Source of the DNA: Xestospongia muta
Lineage: Eukaryota > Porifera > Demospongiae > Haplosclerida > Petrosiidae
DNA length: 64,000 bases
Direction: 5' to 3'
NCBI GenBank assembly: GCA_963693285.1
Contig: OY848918.1
Span: forward strand, 5,461,876 to 5,525,875
The notes beneath the pieces are model-generated. The model did not search any database. It had not been told where the DNA came from and saw only the letters and a program-made list of their open reading frames with translations. A program made the position numbers and the translations under genes. Of the stretch, positions 11,961 through 24,739 are shown piece after piece; position 1 is the first letter of the stretch; each line of letters begins with the position of its first letter.

Positions 11961-12654
11961 GGTGTGATTGTTAAAACAGGAAGTTAATGTCACTAATCTT
12001 CTAATCAGAAGTTCCCTATGTGTTGGTCCACTTGTCATGTTAAAAACACCTGGTTAGATCAATAGTTTATAGCCTAATATATGGAGTAGAGATAAGTCAG
12101 AAATATATATAATATAATATAGAAAGATATATTAAAGAGTAACTGACATATTAGCATAGGAAAACATTGAAGTAAGTATAAACTAATATACATGAGTGAT
12201 TCAGAACACATGTTCTAGACCCTTACTAATATTTCTATGTATTATTTAATTTCTATATTAAGGACACCTCTATACTAAGGACAGTGTCCTCTGTAAAAAG
12301 ATTCTACTATACCAGGCCTTTTTATCATGTGCTCCTGGCAGTACATTAGATTAAAAGTCTAAAGTCAACAATGGCCTCTATCAGTGGAGGTTGTACAGAC
12401 TTAGCATCAGTCACTATGAGGCATTTTGTCATTTACTGTAACTACATATAATATTTACTTTCCATAATACACATTTACTGTCCATATAATATCAATGTAA
12501 TATAAACTTATATACTTCTTTGTACATATAACACTGTTAGTTCAGTAAACCTCATGTCATAATTAATACCTATTCTAATAGTACCCTAGTCTAGTGTAGA
12601 GAAACGATAGTATGAAGGGAGATGGTCTAGACAATACTCAATTCATGGTTTAAA

Positions 12655-13620
12655 TAGCATAGTATGGGGTGTTGTTGTGTCAAATTGATCTACTTTTAAA
12701 GCTCATTATTTGTTAAATAAATTGTGATATACTAAATAATGCATGACTTATTATTTTAAATAATAAGTAAATAAAGAGTTAATTAGTAAATAATGACATA
12801 TTTAATATATCATGATAGAATAGGATATAATTATAATCATTTTTACATGAACTTAAGTAAACACTTTACAAAATCATCAGACTATTACTAACAAGGTTGT
12901 CAAACCCACGCAGAATTAAGTAGTTGTTATAGTTGTCATATTTGTTAAAATAATAATAGAACTAATGTATACGTTTGAATGTTACAATAATGATAGAATT
13001 ATACTTTGAATTACTTGTTATGAAAATTGATACAAGGACAATATAAAGAAGACATAGTGTTGTGACTAGTTTGTAATCGACAAAGCTATCATTTTAAAAT
13101 TCTAAAATTTTGCCAAGAATAGTATGGGATGTTGTTGTGTCAAATTGATCTACTTTTAATGCTCATTATTTGTTAAATAAATTGTGATATACTAAATAAT
13201 GCATAATTTATTAAATAAATAAGAAGTAAATCACCAGTTAATTAATAAATAATGACATATTTTAATATATCATGATAATTTTCTAACTTTGACACAAAGG
13301 ACGCCCCATAGAATAGGATATAATTATACTTATGTTTACATGAACTAAAGTAAACACTTCATAAATCATATCAGACTAATACTAACTAGGTTGTCAAAAC
13401 CACACACTGTCCTGGAGGTGGCAGAATTAAGTAGCTGTTACAGCTGTCATATTGGTTACAATAATAATAGAACTAACGTATACATAGTACGTATATGTTT
13501 GAATGTTACAATAATAATAGAATTATACCTTTGAATTACTTGTTATGAAAATTGATACAAGGACAGTATAAAGAGGACATAGTATTGTGACTAGTTTGTA
13601 GTCTACAAAGCTATCATATA
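12655..13620. repeat. Tandem segmental duplication upstream of the small TM gene
   Basis: About 12655-13095 and 13119-13615 are diverged direct copies (both contain GTTGTTGTGTCAAATTGATC). Each ends with the promoter-proximal segment carrying GAATTACTTGTTATGAA and ACAAAGCTATCAT. Only the second copy continues into the coding sequence; the first lacks the ATG exon. The stretch 11490-12650 holds no recognisable gene apart from the 21-bp repeat and an exon relic near 12520-12560. Confidence 0.65.
13567..13572 (+). promoter_or_regulatory. TATA box of small TM gene, copy 1
   Basis: TATAAA 54 bp before the ATG at 13621. The second gene copy has TATAAAAA at 17363, 53 bp before its ATG, so spacing is conserved. 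Confidence 0.5.
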
Positions 13621-13940
13621 ATGGATTCTATCTTGTGGTATCTACTTGTAGGTAAGATTAATTTAAGAGATTAATGCATTTATAACAATTAGTAATTCAA
13701 ATATCTAACTCTATTTTATATACATCAGGTGTTGCAATTCTGTTGTGTCTTCTCTTTGCTCTCTATCAAATATATCGATACAAACAATATACCAATGCTC
13801 AACAAGCAATTGACTCAGGACTAAAGAGTGAACTGGTGTGTAACAACTACACTTGTTATATCTATAGTTGTCCTGTAATGGCCAGAGACGATGGAACTTT
13901 AAAGACAAAACTTGTATATTCTGTGTCTAAAGTCTTCTAA
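13621..13940 (+). CDS. Small single-pass membrane protein, copy 1
   Basis: Two exons, 13621-13651 and 13729-13940, join in phase 1 to give about 80 residues. The N-terminus M-D-S-I-L-W-Y-L-L-V-G continues into a hydrophobic helix (A-I-L-L-C-L-L-F-A-L), then Y-Q-I-Y-R-Y-K and a polar domain with four Cys (V-C-N-N-Y-T-C-Y and S-C-P-V-M-A-R-D-D) ending S-K-V-F. The leader could be a signal anchor or a cleaved signal. The paralogue at 17416-17703 keeps the same intron and frame with scattered changes, which argues for coding function. I do not recognise the family. Confidence 0.6.
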
Positions 13941-15238
13941 ACACCACACTTTAATTAATGAAAATTTATATAAACATAATTTTATCATTGTACATTTATG
14001 CAAGTTAGGATCTTTTTTGCAATTATGCTAAAACTAATATAATTATTAATGATTTTGTCAGTGTTTTGGTTTCATCAAGTATATAACATTTTTAGCTAAT
14101 TTAGAGAACACTCTGTTCAGTCCTTGAAACATAATAGCAAGACTAACTATACTTCTATGTGTTGGATTTTGTATTAATTATTATCAGAGGTCAAGTTATA
14201 ATAAAATCACTGAGCATAAAGGGAGCAGTTAGTGTCATCTATTTATGATAATTACTATAGCAACCTTGTTATTTTTACATAGTATAAATTTTGAAGATGA
14301 AAGGTACATTACCATTGGGTAAAAGTTTGCACAATAATTTGGCATGTGGCCAAATATTAACTACAATATAGTCCTGCGTTTACAATTTCTTTTGTGTATT
14401 AGCTCTTGCCACTTCTTGACCATGAAAATAAACAAATATCGACCATATCTTGTATTGTTTGATAACTGGTGGCTATTATTCCAATGTTAGATTAGATAAT
14501 ACAATTATGTTACATTGTTTGAAGATTTGGAAGCTACTACATATTATCATCTAATAATGCGTGAAGTAACTCATTGAACTGGTTGTGTTTTTATAGCAAA
14601 TTTACATAAAATATTATGTGTTTATCATTTTAGACTATATACTACCAATGACCAATAATGAGGCCACATTCTACATACCACCAATAAGTTAAGTGGTCTA
14701 AGACACTCTGTAAACTCTCTTGATATGGCTTCACAATATTGGAAATTACTAGTACCTTAAACATTAAGGTCCAGACTATTACTAAATGAATGTCAAAGCC
14801 ACACACACACTATCCCAGAGGTGGCAGAATTAAGTAGCTATTACAGCCGTCATTTTTGTTACAATAATAATGGAACTAACACTCACTTTTCTATATTTGG
14901 TAGTTGTTCTCCAGTATGACTGAACATAGTAAAAGTATTATATACCTTGTCTCCATCTTTCTCTGATATACTACATTTGAACAATAAAGGAAAGACATAT
15001 GTCTTATACAATCCATACAAAATTACTATTAAGTATTAAGTAAAATATATGTATTTTGAAACTATTTTCCACTTGGGACAACTGTACATGTCAGGGAGTC
15101 CTAAGATTGTTTTGTCTATTTGGTATGTATCTATACATACTTGTATGTTTACTGGTATCATTAATTATATTATTGTATGTGACCTTCAAAAGATGACCAA
15201 TGAAATTAGTCTGCATAAAGTAACCACCCAAAATACAT

Positions 15239-15372
15239 AGCAACTAATTAGTCATATTACTCAAACTAAATAGCAACTAATTAGTCATATCACTCAAACT
15301 ACATAGCAACTAATTAGTCATATCACTCAAACTACATAGCAACTAATTAGTCATATCACAATATGGATATGA
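15239..15372. repeat. 33-bp tandem repeat, four copies
   Basis: Unit begins AGCAACTAATTAGTCATATC. Successive CAACTAATTAG starts are at 15241, 15274, 15307 and 15340, exactly 33 bp apart. An inverted partial copy (GATATGACTAATTGAG) follows at 15366. Confidence 0.85.
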
Positions 15373-15924
15373 CTAATTGAGACTTGATGCTTTTTTAATT
15401 GGAAAAAAAATATCTTTGAGTGGCACTGTAGCTTCTCCTAGCCTTCAGACATCGAAAAATATAATCTTTTGTAGTAACAACAGTACCATCAAAATAATTT
15501 TGGAGCAACTGTGAATGAGAGATAAGTGAATGTAATATATTAGCAATAACTATTAATAATAAGAGGGTGGAGCTAACATGTTGGCAGACACTTCAAGACC
15601 TTAAAGACAGTCATACTCTCAATGAAAACATTAAATTATATTATTCGGGACTAGTAACATTCTGAACAGAGAAGGTGTCCTTAATTCATATCATCTCTTA
15701 TGTTCCACTACAGTACATAAAATGATACTAATATATATAACACAGTATTACATTAATAATCTATATATACAGACAGTGGGATATAATATTGTTACCTGAT
15801 AAATGAGGCCATATTATTGATAATACATTCATCCCATATACACACCTCCAAAAATGAGTTCAAGGGTCAAAATTCAGTATTTAAAATATTCATATTAATA
15901 AATAGTGCATTATATTTTACTTTT

Positions 15925-15983
15925 TAAGAATCCAGCTTGGATCAAACACAAGAGGGAAAAATTGTCCTTCCATTTTCTGTTCC
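15925..15983 (-). pseudogene. Relic of PhyH last exon
   Basis: The minus strand encodes the equivalent of G-Q-F-F-P-L near the C-terminus of the intact PhyH gene, with the upstream AG preserved but the terminal codons diverged. No other PhyH exon lies adjacent. Confidence 0.6.
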
Positions 15984-17415
15984 TATAAAATACACATACA
16001 ATATATTATGTAATAACATCAGTGATATCACTATGATATTGGGAAGTTATCTAGAAAGCAGTAGATAGAGTGACTAGCTATCTCTCCTTTGTGTTTATTT
16101 AAATAGATAATCATTAAATTTGATTTAAGGAGATTGTTGATCTTGGTCTTGCTACATGTAAGGTTATAAGATTTGGGTCAGATTTGTCATTATAAAGTAC
16201 ATACAATGACTGTCGTTAGTTGGATACTAGTATTTTGATAACTACAACATGTACTAGTATACACATCAGTACCAACTATGATATTATAAACATAATCCTG
16301 TCACTGACTGAAGTGTTAGTGTTATATCCTACTGTGTATAAAACTAAGTACATTTATAATATGTGTGTATAATAATATATCTATAGGGTGGTACACACAT
16401 AACATCCTGTAACAGTTTGTATAATCATTGATTCTAATTGGCTATAGTGATGTAAAGGACAACTAACTATATTACTTAGAAGAATATATAATATAACATG
16501 AGCTCATCTAATTGGGTATGTCAATGGTGATTCTTATTGTTAATTACATTAGGATCCTTATTTCTTATACCCTCCAAATACATTATGTATATATGCTGAG
16601 AAAGAGTTTTGCACGCATAAGATGGGCAAAGGTAAGATTGAATTGTCAACTGGAAATATGAGCAGTAATAGAGCCTTGTTATCAGTAAGTCAAACTATCT
16701 TATCTTCTATGAAAACAAAATGGATATCAAGATATTGATCGTCAATATACTTATACTAAGATATAGCTAAGAACTGTATTAGATCAAGATGAAATGTTCA
16801 AGCGACTGAATGAGAAATAAATGTATGTAATACATGATATAAATTTATTGAATATAAAGGCTGTTGCATCAAACTATGTCTCTCATTATGACAAAACAAT
16901 AGAAAACATGACCACATTATGTTTAGTAATTTATCGTGTATATGTATAATAGATAATATTACATAATATTAATTATTATAATATTATAAAGTCACACAAT
17001 CCATATAATGTGTAAAGTTGGTAGACCAATGTTGACAGATTGTTTAGACCATTTGTATGTACTCTTTATTAATAATACAGTAATTATTATAAATTAACCA
17101 AATAATGTCTTCACTACATGTTAGTAATAACAACAACAACCACAGTAACAATTATAATTAAAAAATCAGCTAACAAATAAACAATTAAGTAGTCAAGGTT
17201 AAGTTCTATCTAACCTATGTTACTGACTAAACAGTAACATCATATGTCCGGTTGATGAGAATGGTCAATTAAGTTTATAATAATTGTTATGATGTGTACA
17301 AATGATCACATTCATAACTTCATCATTTGAATTACTTGTTATGAATATTGATACATGGACAATATAAAAAGAGCCAGTGCCGTGAGTAGTTTGTAGTCTA
17401 TAAAGCTATCATATA

Positions 17416-17703
17416 ATGAATTCTATCTTGTGGTATCTACTTGTAGGTAAGTTTGACTTAGAAATTAATATCTCTATTCTATATACATCAGGAGTTATAA
17501 TTCTGTTGGGTCTTCTCTTTGTTCTCTATCAAATATATCGATACAAACAATGTACTAATGCTCAACAAGCAATTGATCCAGGACTAAAGAGTAAGCTGGT
17601 CTGTAAAAACTACACTTGTTGTATCTATAGTTATCCTGTAATGGCCAGAGATGATGGAACTTTAAAGAAAAAACTTGTATATGCTGTGTCTAAAGTCTTC
17701 TAA
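17416..17703 (+). CDS. Small single-pass membrane protein, copy 2
   Basis: Exons 17416-17446 and 17492-17703 join in phase 1. The product is the paralogue of 13621-13940, starting M-N-S-I-L-W-Y-L-L-V-G, with a hydrophobic helix (V-I-I-L-L-G-L-L-F-V-L), the Y-Q-I-Y-R-Y-K motif and a C-terminal S-K-V-F. Intron 1 is shorter than in copy 1 and by chance is also open, so an unspliced 95-codon reading exists. The splice borders and the comparison with copy 1 favour the two-exon form. A TATAAAAA lies at 17363. Confidence 0.6.
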   Translation: MNSILWYLLVGKFDLEINISILYTSGVIILLGLLFVLYQIYRYKQCTNAQQAIDPGLKSKLVCKNYTCCIYSYPVMARDDGTLKKKLVYAVSKVF

Positions 17704-18369
17704 ACACTACATTTTAATTAATGAACATTTATATAAAAATAATTTTATTATTGTATATTTATGTAAGTTAAGATCTTTTTCGTAATTATGCTAAAACTAA
17801 TATATAATTATTAATGATTTTGTCAGTGTTTTAGTGTCATCAAGTATACCTTTTTTAGCTAATGTAGAGTAGACTCTGTTCAGTCCTTTAAAAAAACATA
17901 TACAATAAAAGTTATAATTAAATCACTGAGTACAGAGGGAGGAGCTAGTGTCATCTATTTACGATGATTACTACAGTAACCTTGTTATTTTTGCATAGTA
18001 TAAATTTTGAAGATAGAAGGTACATTACCATTGGGTAAAAGTTTGCACAATAAGTTTGCACAATAAGTTTGTACAATAAATTTGTACAATATAATGCTGT
18101 GTTTGCAATTTTTTAGATTAACTTGTGCCGCTTCCTGACCATAAACATAAATGGATAGAGACCATATGTTGTATAGTTAGTGGCTAGTACTCCAATGTTA
18201 TTTTAGTTATTACAATTATGTTACATTGTTTGAAGATTGCCAACAGTACATATTATTATCCAATAATGTCTCAGATAGTTCACTAAACTGGTTGTGTACA
18301 TAAAATATTATGTGTTTATTGTACTACCAATGACCAATAATGAGGGTTCATTCTACATACCACCAATGA

Positions 18370-18670
18370 AGTCAATAACAAGGTTGACATCTTGTGGTTT
18401 AACATTTTGTAGATAATTCTGTAAAGAAATATATCATTTTTAACACACAAATACTGTTTGAGTAAACATACAATAACATGTTATAATATGTTGTTTATTT
18501 CTATGGTTTCTCACAATATATGTTTTTTATAAATTAAATGATTAGTGTATATTATTAAATACTAATCATTCCATGTGCGATACACTTCTATGCCTTCTGT
18601 GAATGACCTCTATAATACAAATATAGTCAAGTATCAATGCTAATTGTAATGTGTAGTAATGAGTAATTGA
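18370..18670 (-). repeat. Copy of a conserved exon-bearing flank (N-Y-L-Q-N-V-K-P-Q-D)
   Basis: The minus strand carries an AG followed by a frame reading N-Y-L-Q-N-V-K-P-Q-D-V-N-L. Copies with S-Y-L-Q-N-V-K-P-Q-D-A-N-L or close variants occur at about 37685-37735, 57325-57375 and 62375-62425, downstream of R3, R6 and R8. The peptide is conserved across the four copies while surrounding DNA varies. It could be an exon of an unidentified gene duplicated with the receptors. Confidence 0.4.
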
Positions 18671-18684
18671 TACATTGAGAGTTT

Positions 18685-18960
18685 TTTTCGAGAAATGGCA
18701 ACTTGACCTCTGCAGCCTGAAAATTCTTTGCGAGTTTTTTAAGCTTTCGTTTTCCTTGACAACGTTCTTGATACTACTGTTGTAAAGTCCACACGTCTTT
18801 CTATTCGTTGCTAAACATTGGTAGCTGCTAACGCTTCGCTTGCCAAGTTATAGCAGTTCAAAAACAATCCCCAGTAACAGGCAGTGCAGACACACACACA
18901 CACACACTGACAGACTACAGTACCTTCGCTATGCCCCCGCGCACAGCGAGGCTAATAAAT
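18685..18960. mobile_element. GC-richer inserted segment, type unknown
   Basis: About 18690-18955 differs sharply in composition from its neighbours (for example GCCCCCGCGCACAGCGAGGC) and contains an AC microsatellite near 18890-18907. The flanking sequence (18370-18670, then from 18961) resumes the duplicated 3' flank of the small TM gene, so this looks like an insertion. I see no terminal repeats I can define. 18961-20340 otherwise holds only relics. Confidence 0.4.
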
Positions 18961-20351
18961 ATTATGTGTAACTGTTTATCATTTTAATCTATATACTACC
19001 AATGACCAATAATGAGGGTACATTCTACATAACACCAATGAGGTAAGTGGTCTAAGTCATTCTATAGACTCTTTTGATAAAACTTTATAATATATATGGA
19101 AATAAAAGTACCTTAAACATTTATCAGGTCCAGAAAATATGCTCCATTAGATCCTGTCTCTTGGATAAGTTCAGTAGCTAATTGAAAGATTAATCACTTT
19201 ATTAGATCCAGGTAAGAGCTGCGTTACATCGTGATGACATGTTTGAGTAACTATGAATGAGAAATAAGTATATTTAATACATGATATTAATAATAACTAT
19301 TAAAAATAAGGGGAGGAGTTAACATTGACAACTAACATACTATATAATCTATGACAGACACTTCAAGACCTTAAAAACAGTCATATTCTCAATAAAAAAT
19401 ATTAAATAATATTATCACAGCTGGACTAGTAACATTCTGAACAGAGACAGTGTCCTCACTTCATATCATCTTTTATGTTATACTACAATACATACAATGA
19501 TACAAATTAATAATCTACTTATACAGACAGTGACACACAATATTGTTTACCTATTAATGCTATCTATTAATGTTGCTATAGTAACCATATTGCTGACATA
19601 ATAGACCACAGTGCATGTAATCCACCTGTAATATCACAAATGTCCCTCCAATATGTTACATAATGATTACAAGTACAGATAAATTAAGCTATTGTCTTAT
19701 GAGTGATATAATTATCAAAACATATAACCACATATAGTTATGTACAAGTACATGTATGTACGTACCTTAAATAATACAGATGGACATATATTTATTTCGA
19801 ACTGGTTCAAATCGCATCATTCCAAACTATATATCAGTTTGTACAAGTATTGTCTCTGAAGAGTAATTGGTATTTGTTGTCAAAGTTCATTTACACAAGA
19901 CAAGATCAATCTAGAATATACAATATATGTTAAACATGATTTCTGTTGTGCTACTTCAGTCATATAGCAATGTTAGTTCTATTGATGTGTATAACAACTT
20001 ACTGATATTTGAGTAAAGAACGGTCTCCTATTATTAGCTTTAGTCAAACTGTCATTAGTAATAAAGAGGTTAAATATTGAATTGTACACTAAAATAATAA
20101 CATAAGACTAGTAACATAATGAACAGAGAGGGTGTCCTTAATAACATACATTGGTACTAATATAACAGTAAGCATATTAATAATCTACATTATATACAGC
20201 AGACAGTGACATATAATATTATTACCTAATGATGAGCTCATTGTTGTTTTCCTGATATTATTATAGTACCATCCCAGAATAAGGTCAAAGGTCAATAATA
20301 CAGTATTAAAATATTCATAGCAACTATGTTAATTATTTTATATACTATATT

Positions 20352-22510
20352 TTAGCATTTATCAGTCCAGTTTGGATCAAAGACAAGAGGGAAAAATTGT
20401 CCTTCCATTTTCTGTCCCTATAAAGAATACATAAACAATATTATATAATAGCACTTATCACAGTGATATAAAAGACTGATCTAGTAAAGGACAGATAAGG
20501 TGATTTGATGTTCTTTTTCCATGTTTATTAAAATAAATAAGTTGGTAAGTTTGATTACCACAATACCAGTATAAAACCAATGGCAGCCATTGTATGTACT
20601 TTATACTGAAAAACTGACCCAAATCTTATAACCTTACATGTAGCAGTCTCCAGATACATATTCTCCTTAAACCAGATTTAATGACTACCTATTTCAATAA
20701 ACACAGGGGAGGGATTGCTAGTTACCCAATCAATGTACTTGTATATATATCAGTACCAACTATGAACTTATAAACATACTCTTGTCACCTGACTGAAATG
20801 TTCTGGATTAGTCTTCCTATTATTATAATGTTACCATTTTAATAATAGGTACTCCATTTAATAAACACTCATTAGTATTAAAACAGACACCATCAACAAA
20901 ATAGTTTACAACACAAGCCCTTCTTGGTCTATCTGATCTGTAGTAGTTAGTACATATTATTATCATTTAGTAGATGTAGTACTAACTTGTTAGTATATGA
21001 ACCATGTACCATAAGAGGATGATGAAAACTAACATGTCCTCTCTTTAAACCAGATGGAACAGCTTTGAAGTGAGATAACTCATCATCAGTTAATATCTAA
21101 TATTAGATAAAATATTAAAATAAAAATAAAAAAATATTAAGATAAAATATTAAAATAGTTTACAACACAAGCTTTTCTTGGTCTATCTGATCTGTAGTAG
21201 TTAGTACATATTATTATCATTTAGTAGATGTAGTACTTGCTTGTCTGGATATGAACCATGTTTATATAATCTCTATGCAATTTAAAATTTAAATTTTTGC
21301 AAGTTAATGTATCTTGTGACCAGAGGTAACAAATATATTATAATTATTATATTGGTTAGTTTAATTGACAGTGCATCTGATAACTACTAAAAGTAATGTA
21401 ATGTGAAAGATAATAGACACAAATGTGTTTATTATTTATGTTGAAATATCCATTCTCACTTCTCAATAGTACTGGCAAAGTATCTATTAAATGAACAAAA
21501 CATTTATTGTACACATTATCAAGAGTAATATAATATACTACTGACAATAGATAATATTACTATATTTAGCATTAAGAATATATTAGACAATATATACACC
21601 CCGAACTAGGTCATAATAAGAACACACCTTATTTCTAATATAGTTACTAGTCAAGATAAATATAAACATGGCATAGTACACATAACATTGTTAAGTGTTT
21701 GTTAAAGAATTAATTCTTTTAAATGAATTAAAAACATAATATTACATATCTTCTATGAGAGATTTCTTTGCTTCTTTTACAACTTATGTTAGACAATTTG
21801 TAGACTCTCTTGGTTGTGCCTGAATATACCATTGTTACTTCCTGACAATAGTCAATCCCATATTTACTCATCACACACTCTAAAAGAACAAAGGTACATG
21901 TACAAAGTTATATTAGGAGGGATGGATAGGATCCACCCTCTGTTTCATTTCAATGAAATCCTTGTATTCAGATGACATTCTACTTGTACTGGCCAGAATA
22001 ATAAAGAACAGCCAATGTATGTACTTATTCTGAAGGCAGATATAGCATGTACTAGTACATACAGCAAAAACTTGAGGCCAAATAAATACCCAAAATATGT
22101 TCTAAGAAACATGTTCTCACCTCTCTCTCCAAATCATATCAGTCATAAAAGTTATGTTGTTACTCTTATTTGTATTAAAACAGGTACCAACAAAATATGA
22201 GGGATAGGTATAGTGTTGATTAAGGTACCTTAATAATAATAGGTACTCTATTTAACAGACACTAATTAGTATTAGAACAGATACCATCGACAAAATAGTT
22301 TACAACACAAGCTCTTTTTGGTCTATCTGATCTGTAGTAGTTAGTACATATTATTATCATTTAGTAGATGTAGTACTAACCTGTTAGCATATGAACCATG
22401 TACCATAAGAGGATGATGAAAACTAACATGTCCTCTCTTTAAACCAGATGGAACAGGTTTGAACTGAGATAACGCATTATCATTTAGTACCTAATATTAG
22501 ATAGCGTGGT
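20352..22510 (-). pseudogene. Array of partial PhyH 3' ends
   Basis: Reading leftwards, about 22500-22265 holds copies of PhyH exons 9 and 10; about 21240-21140 a second exon 10 fragment; 21100-20990 exon 9 ([14 protein letters not shown]); 20932-20850 exon 10 ([12 protein letters not shown]); and 20418-20352 the last exon ([14 protein letters not shown]) with stop. The last three are open and properly bordered, but the upstream catalytic exons with the HxD motif are missing, so this cannot make a full enzyme. The metal-binding distal His region is retained. Repeated gain of only the 3' end indicates serial partial duplication from the gene at 30261-33457. Confidence 0.65.
21728..21879 (-). 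other. Open exon-like stretch, unrecognised
   Basis: An AG-preceded minus-strand frame reads V-M-S-K-Y-G-I-D-Y-C, later V-Y-S-G-T-T-K-R-V-Y-K and N-I-S-C-K, then a stop at 21730-21728. It is about 50 codons, Lys-rich, with four Cys. No related copy is seen elsewhere in the window. Confidence 0.25.
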
Positions 22511-23412
22511 CTATTTATAATATTATATAACATATGAACCATATACTATAAGAGGATGATGAAAACTAACATGTCTTCTCAGATCTGTAGTAGTTACCAT
22601 ATATTATTTTCATATCAAACATGTTGTATAGTAGAAGATAAAAGTTAGCATACATACATGGTATATGTATCTATATACACTTGTAAATGTCTCATCTGGG
22701 GATAGACTCTAATATTAAATAAGACACCTTTTTAATGTATTGAGTGTTTTATTACATTATAATAGTATATTATATAATAATATTACATACCAGTAATATG
22801 AGATATGTCTTTATTTATTAGTTCTTCTCTAAAATATTTTGTACACTCTCCTGGTATAGGTTAACAATATGTAGTGAAGTAACTAGTACTATAAAGAGAA
22901 TGAAAACATTCAGAATATACAATAGCTTATACTCCATTAGAAGATACCTCTTGGACAAGTTCAGTAGCTTGTTGAAGAAATGTCATTTTATTAGATCCAA
23001 CTAAGAGCTGTATTAGATCAAGACAAAATGTTTGAGTAACTGGATGAGAGATAAAACTGTGATATTAACAATAACTATTAATAATAAGGGGTGAAGTTAA
23101 CAGTGACAACTAACATACTATGTAAAAGGGGTAGTTCTTATTGGTGTAACTTGCCTATCATGACATCACTATGTGTCATAGGGGTTAATAATGGTAATGT
23201 GAATACAGAGAGGGTGTCCTCGATTCTCTTATGTTCCACTACAGTACATATATTGATACTAATATTTATGTACATTAATAATATACATTATATATAGACA
23301 GTGACATACAATGAGTTAGTGGATGGAGACTTTTAAGTAGTATATTATAGTTTTCACATATTCTATATCACTAATGATGTTCAGTTATTATATAAGTAAT
23401 TTCTATTAATTT

Positions 23413-23670
23413 AGAATGAGGATAATACATCCTGGACATGGGAGTTCCATCATAATCAAAGTAGACAACCAGACAACAATGTTCTATATATTTAATATAT
23501 TAAATATATAGAACATCAGTACCAACTATGATATTATAAACATACTCCTGTCACCTGACTGAAGTGTTCCAGATCAGTTCTCTCTGTTATTATTATAATG
23601 TTACACCTTTTTAATAATAGCTACTCCATTTAAAAGACACTTGTTAGTATTAGAACAGACACCATAATTG
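23413..23670. pseudogene. PhyH exon 4 (+) and exon 10 (-) relics around a palindrome
   Basis: About 23413-23480 matches PhyH exon 4 on the plus strand. After the 34-bp palindrome at 23481-23514, about 23570-23665 matches the exon 10 end on the minus strand. Two fragments of the same source gene therefore meet in opposite orientation at the palindrome. Confidence 0.55.
23481..23514. repeat. Perfect 34-bp palindrome
   Basis: GTTCTATATATTTAATA followed directly by its exact complement. It sits at the switch from plus- to minus-oriented PhyH relics. Confidence 0.9.
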
Positions 23671-23739
23671 TTTGTGTGTACAATCTAGAATCTAACAAAA
23701 TCAAGCTAATATCAATAAGAAAAACTCAAATGACATTGA

Positions 23740-24735
23740 TAACATCAGTTATTATTACAATAAACTAAATCATGTTTTAAGTAATTTGTTTAGTATGCTT
23801 TGATTTCATTACAAATTTGATAATTACCAACAACTCAATCTAACTAAATCAACTATACCAGCTAATATGACTTTATCATCTGATGGTCCTATCTCAACTC
23901 ATAATCTACATTCTACATTACCATACAGTACAGTAATATATGAGACACCAATAATGGGTTATAAGTGACATCGATCATCCTGGTTCTATCCCAGTCCTAC
24001 TCTCCATTCTACAGTACCATATAGTATAGTAGCACATGAGACATCAATAATGGAACAATATAGTTTAGTACAACAATATCAGTCTTGGTATTTAGGAAAT
24101 GGACCATCTGATGAGAAATATACCAGACTTAGTCATAATTACATGTTAGTACTCAAGGATACAACTGTACTCAACATCCTCATTCTCATACTTCAACACC
24201 TATTCCACCTATGTATTCTACATTACCTACTAATGGTGACATGACAAGTCATATATCATCACCTGACAGTCAGTACTCTACTTTGTCTAATAAAACAAGT
24301 GATAAATTAACTATTAAGAAGACAACAGGTCTGTAAACTTTACTATATAGTAGATACTATATTATATTTATTATATTAGAGTTAACTCATAAAGATCTAG
24401 TTACTTATGTTGCTCCACATGTAACTAAAAAACTAAGAGAGATAGGTACTGCCCTAGCACTGACTCCATCTGAGCTAGATGACATTGAAGAGAACCATCA
24501 AGGTGTTACTGCTGTGTTCCAACTCTGGTATGAAACTAAGAGATGTCCATATACCTGGAACACATTGTTAATATTATTGAGGTCACCAGCTGTGAAGAAC
24601 CTGAACTTGCTGACCAATTCAAGGTACAATATGCTTAATAGCTACATCAAGAGTATTGTTATAATAATTATGTGTGTTACATGTGAGTGTTTTAATATTT
24701 ATTTAATATCTATGTGTTCACATGACAAGGTGTGA
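23740..24735 (+). pseudogene. Tyr-rich tail and Death domain, decayed
   Basis: From about 23873 the frame M-T-L-S-S-D-G carries two related units (L-H-S-T-L-P-Y-S-T-V and L-H-S-T-V-P-Y-S-I-V) separated by an in-frame TGA at about 23969. It continues with Y-S-L-V, Y-T-R-L, a frameshift near 24160, then M-Y-S-T-L and Q-Y-S-T-L and an exon end at about 24329. After a 50-bp intron the Death-domain exon (24380 onwards) reads A-L-A-L-T-P-S-E-L-D-D and W-Y-E-T-K-R-C-P-Y-T-W. A one-base deletion relative to the 1219-1495 copy shifts its last helix. Five YxxL/V sites before a Death domain parallel the organisation of R3, R6 and R8, though sequence similarity to those is weak. No leader or TM exon precedes it. 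Confidence 0.5.
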
Positions 24736-24739
24736 TTAC

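Larger units (their letters stand above)
13941..17415. other. Duplicated intergenic sequence without intact genes
   Basis: 13941-14700 is the 3' flank of copy 1 and is repeated after copy 2 (17704-18400). 15049-15240 is open for 63 codons without a recognisable domain. 16060-16500 resembles the 3' flank of the intact PhyH gene (30360-30660). No further gene is seen. Confidence 0.45.

Noticed and set aside
11758..12038. Met/Cys/Tyr-rich minus-strand ORFs
   Set aside because: Produced by the 21-bp ACATGT tandem repeat, with no flanking coding signal.
15239..15372. Possible CRISPR array
   Set aside because: The 33-bp units are contiguous tandem copies without spacers, in a eukaryotic sequence.
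17416..17703. Unspliced 95-codon reading of the small TM gene
   Set aside because: Copy 1 has a stop in the equivalent intron, and GT-AG borders with matching phase are conserved, so the two-exon model is preferred.
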